Positions 1-13,220 of a DNA stretch of 64,000 bases are shown here, one piece after another. The notes below the pieces were generated by a model. It saw nothing but the letters and a program-made list of their open reading frames with translations. It ran no database searches and was not told the DNA's origin. Source of the DNA: Brachypodius melanocephalos (Eukaryota; Chordata; Aves; Passeriformes; Pycnonotidae); contig VZSR01001685.1 in NCBI GenBank assembly GCA_013398615.1, forward strand, positions 32,155,141-32,219,140, given 5' to 3'. Position 1 is the stretch's first letter. Each line of letters starts with the position of its first letter. The position numbers and the translations under genes were made by a program.

Positions 1-363
1 TATCTTTTACAGTTTTTTAGTTGCTGAAGGAAGAGAAAGAAACGTGAATTTAAATTTAGTGCTACCTAAAAAAGATTTATGAAATGTTAGGCTATAAAAA
101 TATTCTTTTTACTTCATGCAAAAGCTCAATGAATTTAGATAAAATTATTGCTTAACTACAGTTTAATCTTTAAAAATTCTTATAATATCAGGAAAAGGTG
201 AATATTTAAATTTTGTTGATTATCACCTTTGCATTTAAAATGTAAAGTTTCTATGTTTGAGCTGAAGACCTAGAGGCTTTTAATACTTTGCTCTTCTACT
301 GCATGAAGTAAACAAGAAAAAATGAATGAAATTAAGTCAATTTCCATTTCTTCATTGTTTCAG

Positions 364-472
364 ATGATGGAAAACTGTCCTTTGATGAATTCAAAGCTTA
401 CTTTGCTGATGGAGTTCTTAGTGGAGAAGAACTGCATGAACTTTTCCGCACCATTGATACGCACAATACTGA
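364..472 (+). CDS. NECAB1: NECAB1 exon: end of EF-hand 1 and start of EF-hand 2
   Basis: The acceptor ttgtttcag precedes 364 and the donor ga|gtaagt follows 472. The exon opens with two bases of a split codon, then reads [18 protein letters not shown], followed by [17 protein letters not shown]. This is the second half of the first EF loop, its exiting helix, and the start of the second EF hand. It leaves two bases of a split codon. The preceding exon, with the acidic start of loop 1, must lie before the window. The first 363 bases contain no in-frame extension beyond the acceptor. Confidence 0.96.
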
Positions 473-3400
473 GTAAGTGCCCCCTTCTTACAATCCAGTG
501 CCACTTTCTGTACCTGCAAATGGCAAACAGACCTCAGGCTGACTTTAGGGAACAAGTTTATGTAGAATGCTGCTTGAGGGAAGCCAGGCTGTGTCATATA
601 GCTATAAACTGTGTAAGTGAAGTGTTTTGAAAACTTGTTGAAATATTTGCATATTCCAATAGATGTGATTTGGGTGCTGAGAACACAGGGTGGAAATTGG
701 ATGCTTTCTGTATTCCCCCACCATGGAAAGAAAAGGAGCTGGGGCTTTCTTCAGGCTTAAATATGGATTCCTCAATTCTCAATTCCACTGAGTCATACTG
801 AGATGAATACTTGGAGCAGATGTTGAGAAGGAAATAAAATAAAAGAAGCAATTATATAGAGTAAAGAGTTAGAAAAGCCATCCCATCTGGTGGCATGGTA
901 CTTGTACTGGTGTGTTCCCTTGGGATATTCCCATTATGGTTGGGTTTAACAAGGCCACAGGGAAACAATCTGACAGGAACTTCATGAAGGTCAGCAAGGA
1001 GAAGTGCAAAGTCCTGCTTCTGGGAAGGAACAAAGCCCCAGTTTTTGTGGGAAATGGAATCAAATAAAATGTAGTTCAGTAGTAGAATTTGCAAGATTTT
1101 AGAGTCCTGAAGTAAGCAAAAGAAATGATACATTCTGTTGGACTTGTGGGGAATAAAAGACACTACAGGCTTTATAAGGTGATTAAAGGATGGGGTGATG
1201 GAGACAGGGAGGAGGAGTCACTACCCCGAAGGCATTTGCGGGATTTGGCAGTGCTGGGTTAACAGTTGGATTCGATGGTTTTAGAAGTCTTTTTTAACCC
1301 AAACAATTCTATGATTCTATGGTTCCATGCACCAATATTTGCTGGAGCCCACACAGCTGGAAAGCAGCTTGGCGGAAAAGAATATTGGGTGAACACAAAG
1401 TTGAACGTGAGCTAACAATGTGCCCTTATGGCCAAGAAGACCAATGAATGGTATGAATGATCTAGAGTCAAAAACTCAATTCAGAGCCAGACTCATTTGT
1501 ACAGCTTTGGACTTCCTCTTATGTACCACATATCTGTATAAGTGGTTTTATTTTACCATAATTCCATTTGTCTGCAAGCATCCCGATAAGAGCAGAAATT
1601 CTTGGTACTAAGCATGATTTCTAAGAAAAAATACAGATATTCTACATCTATTTTTTTCTTCCTTTTTATTGGTAAAAGTTTTTTAATTCATGAATTATTA
1701 TTATTACTATACCATTTTTTCTTTAACATATAATTTATATAATAATATATAAATCTAAAAAATACATAGAAAAGTGAAGATAACATTATACTTTTCCTCC
1801 TGATAAGCAGACACATTTGAAGAATTGGTGTAAATGTTGAATGCTGCTGCTATTAACTGAAAATAGCTAATTAAGCTGTCATAACTTTCTCAGTCATCTG
1901 AGAGAGAGATCATTCTCACTGCCCAGAAGAAGCCTGGCAAAAATCTGGGCACAAAAGTCACAGAATATGAACTGTGAAGGGTTCCGTTTTCATGTATCTC
2001 AGGGAATGGAGGAAGTGGAAAATTAAGACAAGCTACTAAATTGTCTTTTTGAACCAGAAGAAAGGGTGCTTTGTATTAATGGATTAATATTTGTTGCAGG
2101 AGGAGAACCTAGCTATGGGTAAGAAAATGTACTTGAAACTTGGATTTAAGACAGCAACAAGAAGCTTTTTGAGTGTTTTTCATAGAGTCTTTAACTGATA
2201 AAATGCCTTAGGGTGACTTTGCAGCTGAAAAGTATTCTACCATGCTTGATATTTAACAGAGGCAAATATGTATATATATATTTTTAAAGGCTTTCCCTTA
2301 CCCCTTTGTAAGCTTTTGAGAAACCTGTCAGCAAGATGTCACAGGCCATATATCAGGTAGATACAACAAAGAGAGACAACTTGGCCAGTATAATATAATT
2401 TCCTTGTTAGCATAGCTTTCAAAAAAAAATCACATGGAGCAGATATAATGAGGCAAAAACTTTACTCACTGGCATCTCCTGAAAAAGGCAGATTATGTAA
2501 AATGTGTCAAATTAATGAGGTACCTAAGAAAAGTAGCAAAATGTTCATTGCACCTTGGGAAGTTGATGTAAGCATTAGGTGAATCATGTACATATCAAAC
2601 AATCCCCAAACCATCTATTTTTAGATATTTTCACTTCCAGATTATCCACGGGAATGAAATGGAAATGATGCAACTCAGAAGTAGTTTATAGCTGTTTTTT
2701 AGTGGTGGAGGGCAAAGAATTCTGCTCAATTTTGTAGCTAGTGGGAGATATGCACAGATTATTTTGTCTCTCTTACTCAATTAAAATGCAGACAACTGTC
2801 AAACTCTGGGCAAATCTTTTCTTTTCTTTGCTTCGCTTCACTATTTACAAATTGCAGACTGTAGCTCCCTATCTTAGAAATATTTTGTAAGTGTTGAGAT
2901 TATGCAATGATTTACGCTATACGTAAATACCCAGGACAGATGTCTAGGGAAGGATGTCATGATCTCTTAGTCATTTCTTGGAGTATCTCAAGATTTCCTA
3001 ACCAGATTGTCACAAGAGCAGACTTTGAGTTGTTTCCACCTGTGTTAAATCCTTCAGCTCTGCCAGCATTCAAAACCTCACTGTCTGTGTGTGTGCATAA
3101 GTCTTTGTACTTTAAAGCCTGAATATGAGAAAGGAGATGTGGCCTTGAGTGATGCCATGGGCCACAAGCTCAAGCAATTTGAATTCCCTTCCCAGCTATG
3201 CAGCAGCAAATTTTTTTTTATAAAATATTCAAAGCATGAAAGACTTACACTGACTTAACACTTCTAAGAGAACTAAATTAAGCAGGTATTAAACTCCACC
3301 ATTACACAGGCCCTGATGTCAGTCTTGTTGAAGTGAGATTTAGATTATTAGCTTTTAAAAAGACCAATACAAGCTAATGCTTGTCACAAAGCAGATAGGC

Positions 3401-6400
3401 TGTGGAAGACTGCTGAAATGAGTAATTACCATTTCCAGTGTGATAGCAGGGCAAATAACAGAGGGTTTAACTTCCCAGTAATTCAGGTTGTGTCTGCCTG
3501 ATTCACTAGGATCTCTGCACCTTGGTATTTGAAGCAGGTGTTCTCTACTTACAAAGTAAAAAAAGAGTCAATTAGTGCATAATCAGCAGGAAAAAACATG
3601 AGTAAGAATTAGTTACTGCCATATAAAGTTTCCAAGACACAGGTTGAAGAGGAGTTTATTATGACAGATGAATTTAAATGTACAATTTTTCTAGACCCTA
3701 AACTACAGGTTATTCATTCAGGACAGATCATTGCTTTTACTGAAAATTTGCATTAGCTAAGGGCATTTTCTCAGTACGTAACTTGGATATATATTTTGCA
3801 GTTTATGAATGTACTTACATGTGTACTATTTTTTTCTTTCTATTTAAAATTACCTTATTTTTTAATAACACTTGAAATATTAAATAAATACCACTAATGA
3901 CACAGTGTACAAATTGATTGCATACATTTTTTAACATCTCTTCCTTTTTCCTTTGGATACAGCCAAAAAAATTGCATAAGACAACCAAATTAGGTAGTGT
4001 ATCCATGGAAAGTGAAGTAGTGAAGTAGTGAAGTAGTGAAGTAGTGTATCCATGGAAAAAGGAATTTGTTTTTCCCTCTTTTAGTACTGCTATGATATTT
4101 TACCTTTTGTGAAGGTAAGCTTTGATTAGGCCATACAATGAGCATTCCTGTCACGTAATTAATACAAGGTGACTGCTTTAGGGGGATAGTAGTTAACCAC
4201 CTGTCCATCCTTCTGTAAGTGCAGTTTTCAGTATTGTCATTACCTCAGAGTGAAGCTGAAAGCAAATTAGGCATTGACTGCCACCAAGAGTCACTTCTGT
4301 TTGTGCTTTCCTGGATCTCATGAAACCTTTGGGCAATCACACACCATTAAGTGGTATAAAGAAGCAGTTACAGAGGGTCCACACTCACATACCCTGACTC
4401 TGCCAGTGGGCGGAAAGGCTTTGAATTGATGCAGAAGGGATCATGTGGCTGTTACAGCCACATCTCCAGGTTCTTGTTCTCTAGCATGCATTTTCTTCTA
4501 CTGCAAAGTAGTGTCTTGTATTTAAAGACCCTTAAAAAAACCCCAACCAAACAAATATAGGCAAGAAATCAAGAGCAGTGACTTAAGCTGAAGTTTACCT
4601 GAAGCAGGTACAGTGATTCTCCTCCCATTTTTCATAATGGGTTAAGTGTTTTGCAGGTAGCCCCAGTATAAACACACTCTAAGAATCTGGGCAACATCTT
4701 AGGCTCTTTTTAATCTTTCAGGAGGCCAAGGTAGATCCCTACAGTTTCTTGAGTAGGAGGCAGGTCCCCAGACTAAGAGTTAGACCAACATGAGTTGGGG
4801 CAAGGGGAAGAGCTTATCTTTGTGTCCTGATTTGACGTAGATTTGACATGACATCCATGTCATACATCTGTAATATCAGTTTGGACCTGCTCAGTGCTTG
4901 TCCTAACACTTCAAAAAATCTAAATGTACTCTATTTGAAATCTGAGTTAACCTCTTAGGAGGTTTGTGAGGGTGAACCAGTGTAGTTCCTCACCCCTCTC
5001 TCCTCCCCCAGTCTGAGCTCCAAGCTCCACAATGCTCAGTGAGGCTCTGCAGGGCTGATGGCAGCAATGGGAAGGGTGTTGGAGCAAATGCAAGTGCTGC
5101 AAAAACACCAGAAGACTTTCTTTGTGCTGACAAGGACGGTCATGGAGAACGTGGTCTGCAGGTTGAAGTAATTTGGGAGCTGAAGTAATTTCAGAGCTGA
5201 AGACCCACTTACTCTGCTGTCTCAGAGCATTCTGGTTATTAACTGAATGCAAAACATCCTTCATGTAAAACAGTGTTGAAGCACAGTTGAGGAAGCTCTG
5301 CAGCTGTTTTGTTTACATGTGTCATTGCATGAATAATTGTACTGAAAGTAGAGAAAGGCATCAGAAGCACATGGAGAGAAATAAGAAAAGTTTGAAATTA
5401 GTGGTTTAAGGGGTGAAGGCTGTTACAACTAATTTCTTTGGTAAATCATCTCCTACTTATTTTAATGTGAACTCTGACAAGCTTGTGTTTCAGCAGAGCA
5501 AGGATTCTTCACATCATTAATGGTTTAGTGAATAAGTTCTCATAAAGTCATTTCAAATGTAACTTCCCTTTTATCCTTTACCCTTCCCTCCCCCTCCTCA
5601 TGACTTCCATGGAAATTGTTTTAGCATAATGGCGTCCTCTGGGAAAAGGTGTCAGAAGATAATGAGAATATTTGGCAAAGTTACAAAGTAGGAGGTATAC
5701 AGAAGGTCTCAAGGGGATTTAGTCTGCAGCACCAGCGGAGAGATAGTGCAATAAATGCTTCACTGATTACTGACTCACAGGAGCCTGTGGGGAATCAGAC
5801 TTATTTTTCTCTCTTTACTCATTGGTAAAATGAAGTCCTTATTCAGGACCCTAGTTACAAGGTAGGAGGGATGCTAGAACTGTTGAGGGCCTGGGGTACA
5901 GGCAACCTCCCAAAGGTAGGGAAGTCCCATTAAACCTTTGTGTGTGGCGTAAGTTAAACTGTGTACAAGCCACAAGCCAGAGGTGAGTTTGGTGAAGACC
6001 TGAGAACCTTGGCCACCTGCAGCACTGAGCTTATGCTGGGCATTTGGGGAGTGTGCCATGCTGCACACGCAGCAGATAGAGGGGTGGGACGTGGCACTAT
6101 GGAGACACATCTACTACATTTGCATGTCTGTGTGTCAGTAGGGTGTCTAAGGCTCCCTCATGGGCAGGGAGGTCACTGGCACCTAAGACATGATACTGTT
6201 CACATGGGCTTCAGCTCAGCTGCCCAGGCATCAGGCATTTAAGATGCTCACACTTGAAAATCAGCCCAAGGTGGAAATGATAACACAAAAGTAGTTGGAA
6301 CATGAGTGGTGGGAGAAATGCTAGAGCATTTGAAGGAGCACCAGATGCCTGTGTTATATCAAATTTCTTCTGAGTCTCCTCCCAGCTCATCTATTAAACT

Positions 6401-9400
6401 CTCTCAACTCCACTGAGTACACTGGGGCTCCTTTGCCTGGAGGGGAGGTTGGACAGCCAGTACACATATGCACATCTACATGCGCATTCCCAAAATTAAT
6501 AAACCTTCCTCCCACCTGCCCAGGTCTTCATTAGCAGAGGCCTAGTTCCTCCCTTGGGTCAAAAGAGAAATGCTGAGATCATCTGCCCTAGCAGCAGACT
6601 CCAAAGGGTGACAATCGGATGTTGAAAGTGAGAGGCTGGTTAGCAATCCTTGCAGCTATGGGAACCCATGAGCCTGAAGCCCAGCACTGTGCACAGAAAA
6701 TAAAATGAAATGCATATTTATGTGGACCAGAATGCTTCCTTCAAGGGTCTGCTTGTAAACCTAATAATGACAAGTCCTCAGTAGTTTAAGGGTAGTCTCT
6801 AAGTGCATTAATTAACTCTGCCTCTCCTTTTGTTTTGGTTGGAAGGCATATTTCAGTCTCATGCTATCGCTGATCTTTCACAGTTCAATACAAGTACACA
6901 GAAAAAATAATTAATTTCTAAGTAAAACAAGGAAAATAAAAAAGATATTAAGAACAATATGACATACAGACAGGATCTTTAATTAGGTGAAGTGCAAGTG
7001 AGTAATTTTTTTAAGGAATTTTTGAACTCAAATTTGCAAGAGGAAAATAATATATTGAGGTTTGACCATTTTTAAAAACTGGTTCTTTTAGATTAAATTA
7101 GAATTTCAGGCACAGGGTGCAGCACTGGCATCAGAAAGGTGTGCTTGCTAATATTTAAGACACGTAATTGCAGCTATTGGCTTTAACACAGATTTCTCAA
7201 GACCATAGTTACAGAGATCAGTTTGGAAATGAAGAACACAGAACAAAGGCAAGATACTGGTCAGAGTGAGCTGATTATACATTTTAGTATTTCACAACTG
7301 GTCAAAACAAGTTCACCAAGAATGATTTACAAAATCCTGATGCTAACAGATCCTATGGTCGGACAGACAAGCTGCAAATAGAACTTTCCTTGGAATTTTT
7401 CCATATGAGTGGTTATTTTTAATGGGAAATTCAGCTTTCTGCAGAAACAAATGGCAATTCCTCTCAGCTAAAAAAGTCAAACAGTAATGACTATTTTCAG
7501 TTGCCTTTAACTAAATGGAGCTGACTTAAAGTGCTTCATTTCTGTTCTGCAGTAGATAAAATTGGCTTCCCTGCAGTAAGCTTGTTGCTTAATGGTAGGT
7601 GTAGTTTGGTCCCTTCCATAATCCGGCTTTCCCAGAGAAGCACAAGAGTTTTAATACCACTCAAAAATCACCAAGAGAGCTTTTACAATGACATCAGATA
7701 GCTCTGAGGATTCTTAGATGAGTCCCACCAGGCCCCATAGATTTGTAGGGATCCACCTGAAGGAGCAGATCCCACACAATTTCAGGGTCTACTGGGAGTC
7801 AAACATTCTCACAGCCATGGTCCTCCAGCTCAGAGCAGTGAGACCCCCTTGATCAATCATCTGTGTTGAAGACAGAGGAAAAGAATGCATTAAACACCTC
7901 TGCCTTGTCCATGTCCCTGTTTGTGAGGTGACTATCCTCATCCTGTAACAGGCTGAAGTTATTTCTATGCTGCCTTTTGCCATTAATATATTTAAAATAA
8001 CTTTTTATTTTCTCACACATTTCAGGACAGCTTCAACTCCAGTTGATCTGTTGTTGTATGAATTTTTGCCCTACAATGGCAAGCTGCATCTCTGTATTCT
8101 TCCAGGTCACCTGACCTTGCTTACACTGGGCACACACCTTCTTTTCCAAAAGAAGATGCCTGTTCAGCAAAGCTGACCTTCTGCCTTGTTCATTTAATTT
8201 CTGACATTTTGGAAGTCCCTGCTCCTTTGCATTTCCAAGGAGTGTAAGAAACCAAAGTATGTTGCCCTGATCTTGCTTGAGATGTTTTAGTTTCTAAAAT
8301 TCCTTTCCCAAGAAATTTTCTGTAAAAAGGACAAATGTTTTTGTTGACAAAGCTTTTTTCTTCAAAAGTAAACATTTTATTTTGTCTAAGAATACATAAT
8401 TTAATCTCGGGGTTTGGGTTTTTTTAAAAAACTCATTTTGTGACAAAACCAGAAATTGCAACATTATCCCCTCCTACAGGGTGAAAACTCTGAAATTTGC
8501 TCTTTGTGGCAAAAGAGCCACCATAATGCTGCATCTCATTTCCTCATTTAGTTTTGTGTCATTCAGACTCTGCAAGAAAATCATAGCTCTGCATCCCTTG
8601 TACAGTGCTGTACAAATTTTGGCATACAGCACAAGTTTTAATAGCATTATTAAGCCTCTTTCAGCAACACAAAGGTTGTTTTAGCTGGGATGATTAAGGT
8701 GACTTGTCAGCTATGTAGTCATCGCATGCCTGTGAATCACTGCTGAATGCAAAGGACTAGAGGGTTGTTTTTTTCAGATGAGTTCTTAGTCAGGGAAAAA
8801 AAAACCCTTTATTCTCTCCTTCAGTCCTGCCACAGGCAGAGCAGTAAGTGATGATTTTGAAGTTAACACTTAGCCTGGAGCTAAGCAAACTAGGCAATTA
8901 TTTAGTGAAGCAAAACATGGGATGGCAGAAGAGCTGTGGCCCCGCTGCCCGTGCCAGAGCCCAAAGGGCCAAGCTGGCTGCTGCCTTTGGGAGCCCAGAG
9001 GGTGCACAGTCCAGATGGCTCTGGGGTTGAAGAGCAGCAGTGTCCCCAGGGCAGCAGGAAGTTTGTCTCCCCAGGGACGAAAGCTTTGTCCCACTTCTGC
9101 CCCCTCTCCCTCCTATCCCTTTTCTGTGACCAGAGGCCTGAGCTTCTTGCAGCACTGCATCCTACTGGAAGCAGTTTTGCGTCCACTGATAAGAAACCTT
9201 GAACAAACCTGAACAAAAGGTGTTGTTTGCTGTTGCAAAGGATCTGTGAGTCAGAAAATCCTTAAAATGGAAGTGTCACATAGGAAGGACTCCTTTGCGA
9301 AACACCCTCAGTAATGTTGGAGCAGTTTACTTCATTTTGCTGACTTAAAGTGAGATGGTACACAGGTTTTCTTGTTGCAAAGACTTTAAAGCATTTTGGC

Positions 9401-12400
9401 TGAGATTGTCCATGGATGCCTATTCAGCTGCCCTTGCATAGTTTAAGTAACTCACAACTCCTTTTACTCAAATATATGCTTCTACATAACAATAGGCAAT
9501 ACTAGCTTCAAACTTTCATCCCTAAAACCAAATTCAGCAAAAAGACACACAAATGGGACTAAAAAGATAGTTAGTTCAAGCTTTTGAAATAAATCCTTCT
9601 GATAGCTGAGAACAAAGAGAGAGCTGAAGAAGAAAGTGTTATCCTTCTCCAGCTCTAATTCATGGCAATGATTTTCCTAACTTAAGTTAGTTCATAAAGT
9701 CTTTAATTCAGTATTGGATTCTTCAATAAAGTAACTGCTTTATATTTCAGACTCCATGCTCTGTAAGATACCGCCTCTTCTTGTGGTGCAGGGAAAATAT
9801 GTAGATCTTCATAGACTGGTTCCTCTGGCTAGATGTGCCTTTTGTATCACAGAACCATGAGTGTCAGGTCAGTGGATGGATCTATGGACCCACAGCACTG
9901 GATGAGTGGAATAGCTTTAACCTTCTCTCCTCCCTGGCTGCCTCCAGTCCCCAGCTAACTGTAGTGTGCAGAACAAGAGCACAGCTGCTTTGCGAGTCTA
10001 TATTTTGGACCACTTTCAGAGGTACCACAAATAAGCACTTTTGCCACCATTCATTCAAATGAATTTGCTTATTTTTTTGTCACTTACCAAGAGATATGAT
10101 CAACTTTTCAGTGGTCAGGACTGCTCAGTGTAATAGTCCTTTAAAAATATCTCATTTTTTTTAGCTAGAGAACATTTTAGACATGGACAGGTAGAAGGAC
10201 TGCATCTAATAGTCAGAAAGCAAATTGAGAATTATCATTCTGACATGATGTGAATGCATTTGCCTCATCCTATGCTTTGGTTGTTTATCATGAGGGTAGG
10301 GCTGGTGCCTGGATGTGAGTCATACAGCAAATATTGTTAATAACACGTTCAGCATTGCCAGATTATAGGTCTAAGCAGAAGCATCCTTGGCATATGTACC
10401 CACTGAAATGAGGAACAGGTGCCTGCTGTAAATCTGAGTACTAATTTACAGAAACAGCCCTCTGGTGTGCACCTCACTCCTGTACTATTAAACACTTGCC
10501 AATTAATTATTTCTGTAGCATCTTGTAGGGAGGTCAAAATTGTTTGTATGCAGCAAAAAAATTCCTAGGTTTTTTCACAACTCTTTTTGAAGTGGCATGT
10601 CATTATTTCTGAGAGAATGAAATAATCACTGACACAAAATTATAGCTTCCCTGCCTAGAACAGCATCCCCTTCAAACAGGATGCCAAGAACAATGAAGCC
10701 TCCAAGGGTATTTATAACAGAAGGAAATACTGAGTACGCTAGACAGAAATCCATGTTCTTTATGTCTTTGCTGCTTTTTTTGCAGGCTGCACAAAATGTT
10801 TTGGATAACATTTTCTGGTTATTCAGGTGTCCAATTCTAACTGGAAATTATTTCAGCACCTTGAATTCTTTTCCATTTTCACTGGTAGTCCATTTGCAGC
10901 TGTGCCATTCCTGTCAATAGTACAAACAGCCTGTTGAAAACAGGGATGCTGCAAGCCTCTGAGCCACTCCCTATGTCACTAACATGGTATTGAGGACGTT
11001 GCAAAAGAAGACTGACCAGAATGGATTTAAACATAAAACTTTCTAAAAGAGCATGAATTTGACTGGTTAACAGTGTGAAAAGCTGTTTAAACACAGTTAT
11101 CAAGCTGTGTATTAAGAAATGCAGAAATGTCTTTAAGTCATTAGGGCAGATGATGTGAAGGAGCAGAAAATGCAGGGACAATGAAAAAAGAGTCAGCATT
11201 ATAACAGCAAGCTCCTGTCATTTAACCACATCATATCCTATCAAGGCTCTTTGACTCAGGCAATTTTCCAGCTTTCAGGGTTTCAGTTTGCATTTAAGAG
11301 GTGAACATCTGGACTGTTCCAAAATTGACTGCAGAACTGCAGAAGTGTTGGCCAGACACATTTGATGATAGATACTGTAGTGATTTGTGATGAAACAACC
11401 TTAAGGAGTTGCAGACACTTTTCCCCATCACATAGTTTGTTTACTTAAGAGTTGAGTTTCACAGCTTCAGCACCTGTTCTTACAGACTGTGGATTCCTTT
11501 ATACCTGCCACCAAGGTCACTGGAGATATTAGGTGCAAGTCTCATTTGCAGCCGTCTAACTTTGCTTGTTTGAATGCAGATAAGAATCACCTTCAATTAA
11601 GAAATGTTGTGAGAAAATCTCATTTACATTATCAATTAAAATTGTTCAGAAGTTTTTATAGCCCTGAGTATGCAATTTGTGATAATCCAGGATCCTGCAA
11701 TTTCTATCAGTTTCTCTCCCTTGTGAAATAAAAGCCAGATGTATGGAAGTTAGCAGTGGAGAAAGTGATTTTGAGATAGTACTGTGTCATCATTTTATTA
11801 AAAGGTCAATTAAAAAAAAACCATTAAAAAGATAAATGAAAAAATACCAAGTGCAATCAGCCATTCAATATTCACCCCTCAGAATGATTTAAAGAGGACA
11901 TTCATGCTTTTGAGTTTCTTTAATAGTCTGTTTCTTTTCCTCCTTGGAAGAAAGGCAATATGCTAGCTTTCAATAATGAGCTGTAAGTCAAATGTTTTTC
12001 TTCTTTCAACTATTAAGGCCTTGCTTATGAGAGAAAATATCACTTTAAAGTTGATCAAGATGAAATCTGCTTCAAGCAAACAGGTTTGAATTGAATAGAT
12101 TACTTACCTGCATTTATGCACTTATATAATGTTGGCAGGAGAATATGGCAGTACATCTATATTTTTCACATCACTAATTTTGCCAAAGTTAGTAGTGGTG
12201 AAATGGTCTTGCATGGCCAGAAAGTCTTAGGAATTATGTGTGCTCGTAGGCTATGTCTGGTTTTATCTTCCTTCTGTACTGTCTCTCCAATAGAACACTA
12301 TTGCACAGCAAGGATTGCAAACAGGAGAATGTTACTGGGTTTTTTCCTCTTTAGCATGGAAGGACAAGCTCTGGGCCTTTCTGTCCAGTGTGACAGCCAC

Positions 12401-13103
12401 AGAAGACGAGTACTGGCAGAAAGAAGGAGAAAAAAAACCCAAACCAAACATTTCTGATGTTTAGATGGATTCCTGCCAGAACTTGGGCCAAATGTGTAAG
12501 GCTTGAGGAGCAGCGACTGCATCGTGATGCACAGAGGCTGAACTTCAGAGTGAGTTTGCAGTGAGTAGGAAGGTGCCAGTGGGAACATGCTCAGGAACAG
12601 AGACTGCACATGCATCACCTTCAGAAAGGCTGTAGCCTTCTGCCCTAAGGCAGCAGAGCAAGGCTAGCAAGAGCCAGGCACTTGCATCTACTGCTGCAGC
12701 CCAAGCAGGGGGGCTTCATATCCCAGTCAGGCTAATATTTGAGTTGCACTATTTACCAATACAACAACAACAAAAAAAATAACTAACCTCACTAACATTT
12801 TATACTCTTATCTTTCCAGCAACCTTGACACAGAAGAGCTCTGTGGTAAGTTCTTTTTTGGGAAAGAACATAATCTATGCCTGCAGCAGCCCTGTGCAAA
12901 TAAACATGTCATATGATTTTTCTTTTCTGTTTAATCTTTGTAGCTTAAACAGAAAATAATTTCCACTCAGAGAACTCCTAGGAAAATTCAGATGGCCTAT
13001 AATCTTTCAAACTCTGTCATCCACTATGTGCAGAGTTTACTTTGAAAATATTTTTCCTAATCAGTATTTCACACTCTCTGAGATTCAAGGTCTGTTCTGA
13101 CAT

Positions 13104-13141
<38 letters not shown>

Positions 13142-13184
13142 GAAGAGATAGATAGATGATAGATAGATAGATAGATAGATAGAG

Positions 13185-13220
<36 letters not shown>

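Larger units (their letters stand above)
473..12819 (+). other. NECAB1 intron, 12.3 kb
   Basis: AT-rich intron with no supported gene. It holds a nested CR1 insertion (about 970-1450), a small tandem duplication (3994-4058) and a minus-strand CR1 fragment (about 7690-8260). A GC-richer stretch at 8922-9212 is open in several frames on both strands, but has no splice or family evidence. I see nothing recognisable in 1.45-3.99 kb, 4.06-7.69 kb or 9.2-12.8 kb. Confidence 0.85.

Noticed and set aside
8898..9216. Cluster of five overlapping open frames on both strands
   Set aside because: GC-rich intronic patch; no splice signals in a consistent phase and no similarity recognised.
13107..13220. 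Regular spaced repeat considered as a CRISPR-like array
   Set aside because: Plain tetranucleotide microsatellite in a vertebrate intron.
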